DNA of 5,426 bases from an uncultured Mollicutes bacterium (GTDB taxonomy: Bacteria; Bacillota_I; Bacilli_A; RFN20; CAG-288), in NCBI GenBank assembly GCA_900549915.1, contig URQF01000099.1:1-5426 (forward strand), in the 5' to 3' direction. Below, piece by piece: positions 4,354-5,426 of this stretch. A model generated the notes under the pieces. That model was given only the letters and a program-made list of their open reading frames with translations, searched no databases and had not been told where the DNA came from. Numbering within the stretch: the first letter of the stretch is position 1; each line of letters begins with the position of its first letter. The translations under genes were made by a program, and so were the position numbers.

Positions 4354-5426
4354 TTATTCATCCCGTGTCGTCTTCAACAAAGAAGCAATCGTTCCTTTTG
4401 AATTCTGAGAAGAAAGAAATGAACTACCTATAAAGGCAAGAAGCAAGATTAGAAGGAAAAAGAACAGAACGACTGGAATTAGCCAGATCCTATGAATAGA
4501 GTAAAAAGAAGATGAAGTAACTAACAGAATTTTCTGATTATAAAGAATGGTTCCTCCAATACAAATAGGAAGTGCAAGAATCAAAGATATGAAATACGAT
4601 TTCAGAAGATGAATTAGGTTCTCAAAGAAGGACATAAGCAGCATTTCTTTGTTTTTCATTCCGATTGCCTTTAGCATCCCTACATAATTCTGCTGTTTTT
4701 TGTTCTGATATTCAATTGTTATATAAAAGCCAATAGAAGATACAAATAGGATAACTACTCCAATGGTCGAGAATAGGATAGAGAGGAAAACCAGCCTAGA
4801 ATGATTTTCTCTATAATTCCGGAGAGTCTTCCCACAGACACATTCCAAATATCCTTTGTCCTGCTCTATCAGCTGCCGTCGGATAAGAAAAGCAGTCTTG
4901 CTGTTCTGATAAGCAGCTGAAAAAGAAGAAAACTGGATAACCTGATAATAAGAGATTTCCTGATCTTTCCTCCTAAATATGTCATTCTGATAGCAGAGAA
5001 TATCACACACCACCGCTTCATCACTGCCTCTTGAATCACAAAGGTACAAATCAGGATTATAAATTCCTGATATTTTCCTGTTATTGAAAACAGTGAAGGA
5101 TTGGAATTTAGTGTCCGATGGATTATCAGAAAACATCCGAAAAGAAAACGAAAATGTCTGTCCTACCGCTCTTTCCAGGGAAGGAAACAAATTCAGCGCA
5201 AAAGCTTTAGAAACAAGTAGTTCTTTTCCCCCTTTTTCGGGAATCTTGCCGAGCAATAAGCAGTCCACATTATTGTTTTTCTTCAAAGCATCTACTTCAG
5301 ATTGAGATTTATCCGCTACTGCTTTTGCTTTTTCAGCTGCGCTTTTCGCTTGTTCTACCGCTGATTTCGCTTTATTGGCGTTGTCTTTCAGATTCTCTGC
5401 AATACGTTTTGCTTGCTCTGACGTTT
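4354..5426 (-). CDS. FtsX-like ABC transporter permease, partial (C-terminal part; open at right edge)
   Basis: The frame is open from the right edge (first full codon at 5424-5422) to TAA 4356-4354. Numbered from Leu at 5286, residues 1-160 resemble the extracytoplasmic MacB-like domain, with LGKIPEKGGKELLVSKAFA near 12-30 and VGQTF near 40. Then come the three helices of an FtsX domain: about 165-191, 231-248 and 267-291. The cytoplasmic loop QNYVGMLKAIGMKNKEM between the first two is the family hallmark where the permease meets its ATPase. Such permeases pair with an ATP-binding protein in MacAB-like or antimicrobial peptide resistance/export systems; the ATPase gene would lie outside the window. 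TTG 5286 is not a convincing start: no binding site is seen, the frame continues upstream and the N-terminal helix is missing. The preceding stretch is a coiled coil (listed separately). The gene looks more AT-rich than the left half of the window and faces the kinase operon. Confidence 0.86.
   Translation of the reverse strand, partial: TSEQAKRIAENLKDNANKAKSAVEQAKSAAEKAKAVADKSQSEVDALKKNNNVDCLLLGKIPEKGGKELLVSKAFALNLFPSLERAVGQTFSFSFRMFSDNPSDTKFQSFTVFNNRKISGIYNPDLYLCDSRGSDEAVVCDILCYQNDIFRRKDQEISYYQVIQFSSFSAAYQNSKTAFLIRRQLIEQDKGYLECVCGKTLRNYRENHSRLVFLSILFSTIGVVILFVSSIGFYITIEYQNKKQQNYVGMLKAIGMKNKEMLLMSFFENLIHLLKSYFISLILALPICIGGTILYNQKILLVTSSSFYSIHRIWLIPVVLFFFLLILLLAFIGSSFLSSQNSKGTIASLLKTTRDE
5287..5426 (-). 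other. Ala/Lys-rich coiled-coil segment fused in frame upstream of the permease
   Basis: Read on the minus strand from the right edge, 46 residues are low-complexity and helix-forming, including ENLKDNANKAKSAVEQAK, SAAEKAKAV and ADKSQSEV. Alanine recurs every three or four residues, the pattern of a coiled coil or phage-fibre/surface-protein stalk. It uses GCG alanine codons (four), which the permease body largely avoids. The switch to permease-like sequence comes at about 5275-5290 (DALKK then NNNVDC). Some Bacillota FtsX-like permeases do carry long extracytoplasmic coiled coils, so a natural domain junction is possible. The abrupt change in composition also fits a chimeric contig end. Confidence 0.55.

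Noticed and set aside
5284..5286. TTG 5286 as the genuine start of the permease.
   Set aside because: No ribosome binding site, the frame stays open to the edge, and an FtsX permease should begin with a membrane helix that is absent.
1..5426. CRISPR arrays, transposases, integrases, rRNA or tRNA genes.
   Set aside because: No regularly spaced direct repeats, no transposase or recombinase motifs, and no rRNA or tRNA signatures were seen on either strand.

Overview
The window looks like a piece of a low- to mid-GC Bacillota (Firmicutes) genome. Erysipelotrichia-like is a guess from general flavour only: no rRNA or other marker gene is present. Supporting signs are frequent AGG arginine codons, TTG and ATG starts with AGGAG-type ribosome binding sites, sigma-A type promoters, U-tailed intrinsic terminators, and a DeoR regulator beside a FruK-like kinase. 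TGA ends at least one clear gene (the DUF523 gene), so the code is not the mycoplasma one.

Layout: (1) Positions 3-653, plus strand: an HD-domain phosphohydrolase whose first residues are instead the C-terminal region of PntB (transhydrogenase beta subunit), joined in frame near 72-80. (2) 660-2132: a strong promoter lying directly against the start codon of a DUF523/TudS-like gene, which overlaps by ATGA a divergent tRNA-dihydrouridine synthase gene. (3) 2133-2546: a 414-base non-coding stretch holding an elaborate RNA-like fold (a long-range stem closing two hairpins), two terminator-like hairpins and then the promoter/operator of the next operon. (4) 2547-4274: a DeoR-family regulator and a FruK/LacC-type sugar-phosphate kinase, the core of a fru-type operon without its PTS transporter gene. 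(5) A bidirectional terminator at 4284-4325. (6) 4354-5426, minus strand: the C-terminal part of an FtsX-family ABC transporter permease, preceded in frame by an alanine/lysine-rich coiled coil that runs off the window.

How the genes work together: the DUF523 and Dus genes are translationally coupled and both families act on uridine bases, so a joint role in tRNA or base modification is plausible but is inference. The DeoR protein probably controls its own promoter and the kinase gene. Three copies of a TGMGCATTA-like half-site surround that promoter and form a good candidate operator.

Caution: both ends of the window look chimeric. A PntB fragment runs into the HD protein on the left, and a coiled coil runs into the permease on the right. 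This may be contig-end misassembly or genuine fusion; the sequence alone cannot decide. The best candidates for something undescribed are the structured region 2133-2404 and the DUF523-Dus pair.
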